NCBI GenBank assembly: GCA_030433195.1 | Contig: JAUIME010000034.1 | Span: 1-15,402 of the forward strand | DNA: 15,402 bases | Direction: 5' to 3' | DNA from: a bacterium | GTDB lineage: Bacteria > Planctomycetota > JACOTG01 > JAUIME01 | Shown: piece by piece, positions 14,646 to 15,402 of the stretch | How the letters are laid out: each line of letters begins with the position of its first letter | How positions within the stretch are numbered: position 1 is the stretch's first letter | Translations under genes and position numbers: made by a program | Notes under the pieces: generated by a model | The model's input: only the letters and a program-made list of their open reading frames with translations | Told to the model about the DNA's origin: nothing | Databases searched by the model: none

Positions 14646-15402
14646 ATGAAGATGTTCAAGAAGCTTGCCCTGATCATCGCGGCCACGCTGATCGGTTCCG
14701 TCTCGGCGATGGCACAGCCGAAGCACCTCGAGCCCGGCAGTGTGATGGTCTACCCGCTCTTCGATTCGAGCGCGGGTGCCGGTACCGTGATCTGCGTGAC
14801 GAACACGAACGACTCGACCCTGTACTGCGAATCCGATGACAACCGCGCCGGTGACATCGTGCTTCACTACCAGTACATCGCCGACGAGACCTGGCGCGAG
14901 TTCGACCGCTACGAACTGCTGACCCCCGGCGACACGCTCTGCGTGCTGGCCGATAACCACAACCCGGAAGGCGAGCGTGGTTTCTTGGTCGTCTCGGCCG
15001 TGAACCCGGTCGACCACGACGAAGCGATCGACTTCGACTACCTGATCGGTTCGGCGATCGTCGTCCAGTCGGGTCTCAACTTCCTCTGGAGCTACACCCC
15101 GTACGTCTTCGAAGGCTACGCCACGAACCCGAGCGACTGCGATCGCAACGCGACGGACAACGATGATGACGGAGCCCTTGACTTCGATGACGTCGAGTAC
15201 GATGTCTTCCCGTCGGAACTGTTCATCGACAGCTTCTTCGAAGAAGGTGGCCAGTTCTCGAACAGCCTCACGCTGCTCACGACGGCTGGTGCCAACTACA
15301 CCGCGACGCTGAACTTCCTCTTCTGGAACAACATCGAAGTCAAGTACTCGCGCAGCTTCGAATTCCAGTGCTGGTGGACGGGTGCGCTCAGCGACATCTC
15401 GG
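14646..15402 (+). CDS. Secreted protein of unknown function, 3' partial
   Basis: The frame is open from ATG to the window edge (252 codons seen). It begins with a clear signal peptide: KMFKK, a hydrophobic core LALIIAATLIGSV, and a cleavage site AMA before QPKHLEPG. The mature protein is acidic, beta-rich and Asn/Asp/Tyr-rich, with four Cys before residue 105 and further Cys around 162 and 243. The opening PGSVMVYPLFD...TVICVTNTND resembles a recurrent family of secreted proteins in environmental bacteria whose function I do not know. An Asp-rich stretch DNDDDGALDFDD (about 169-180) looks like a calcium loop. Codon use is more biased toward CTG, ATC, AAC, TAC and GGT than in neighbouring genes, which with the perfect ribosome binding site suggests abundant expression. 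Confidence 0.8.
   Translation, partial: MKMFKKLALIIAATLIGSVSAMAQPKHLEPGSVMVYPLFDSSAGAGTVICVTNTNDSTLYCESDDNRAGDIVLHYQYIADETWREFDRYELLTPGDTLCVLADNHNPEGERGFLVVSAVNPVDHDEAIDFDYLIGSAIVVQSGLNFLWSYTPYVFEGYATNPSDCDRNATDNDDDGALDFDDVEYDVFPSELFIDSFFEEGGQFSNSLTLLTTAGANYTATLNFLFWNNIEVKYSRSFEFQCWWTGALSDIS

Noticed and set aside
1..15402. CRISPR array, tRNA, rRNA, insertion sequence or prophage
   Set aside because: No regularly spaced repeats, no cloverleaf or rRNA-like segments, and no transposase, integrase or phage protein sequences were seen on either strand.

Overview
The window comes from a high-GC bacterial chromosome with tightly packed genes. FG-GAP/VCBS propeller proteins, a secreted protein opening with a 'PGSVMVYPLFD...VTNTN' type N-terminus, a DUF502 membrane protein and a YhaN/YhaO-type nuclease pair suggest a free-living Gram-negative lineage such as Planctomycetota. 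That placement is an inference and is weak. There is no phage, insertion sequence, CRISPR, tRNA or rRNA signal.

Layout. 2-1384 (+) is the 3' part of an FG-GAP repeat protein. Convergent to it are, reading leftward, a three-gene ABC cluster (9798-7404: DUF4920-like lipoprotein, FtsX-type permease, ATPase), an SbcD/YhaO-like nuclease and SbcC/YhaN-like ATPase pair (7058-2245), and a DUF502 membrane protein (2029-1397). Genes inside the ABC cluster and inside the nuclease pair overlap by 4 nt, the usual mark of translational coupling. Good sigma70-like promoters stand in front of both units. On the + strand, 10254-12509 encodes a UvrD/Rep/PcrA-family helicase driven by a divergent promoter. 13698-14135 is a small helical protein of unknown function, closed by a textbook terminator. 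14646 to the window end is a secreted protein running off the edge.

The main result is at 13113-12538 (-). Two short frames there look like a broken gene but are one AhpD-like (carboxymuconolactone decarboxylase family, peroxidase-related) gene interrupted by a single in-frame TGA. The TGA falls exactly where the second Cys of the catalytic CxxC should be (E71-x11-C83-x2-U86-x3-H90). Eighteen nucleotides after it comes the apical loop GGUCU of a stable bulged hairpin, as in a bacterial SECIS element. The gene is therefore best read as a selenoprotein of 191 residues that ordinary gene calling would split or truncate.

Together the window holds DNA repair/replication functions (helicase, SbcCD-like pair), a redox enzyme and envelope functions (ABC cluster, DUF502 protein, secreted proteins). 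I see no single pathway joining them beyond a possible stress and damage theme.
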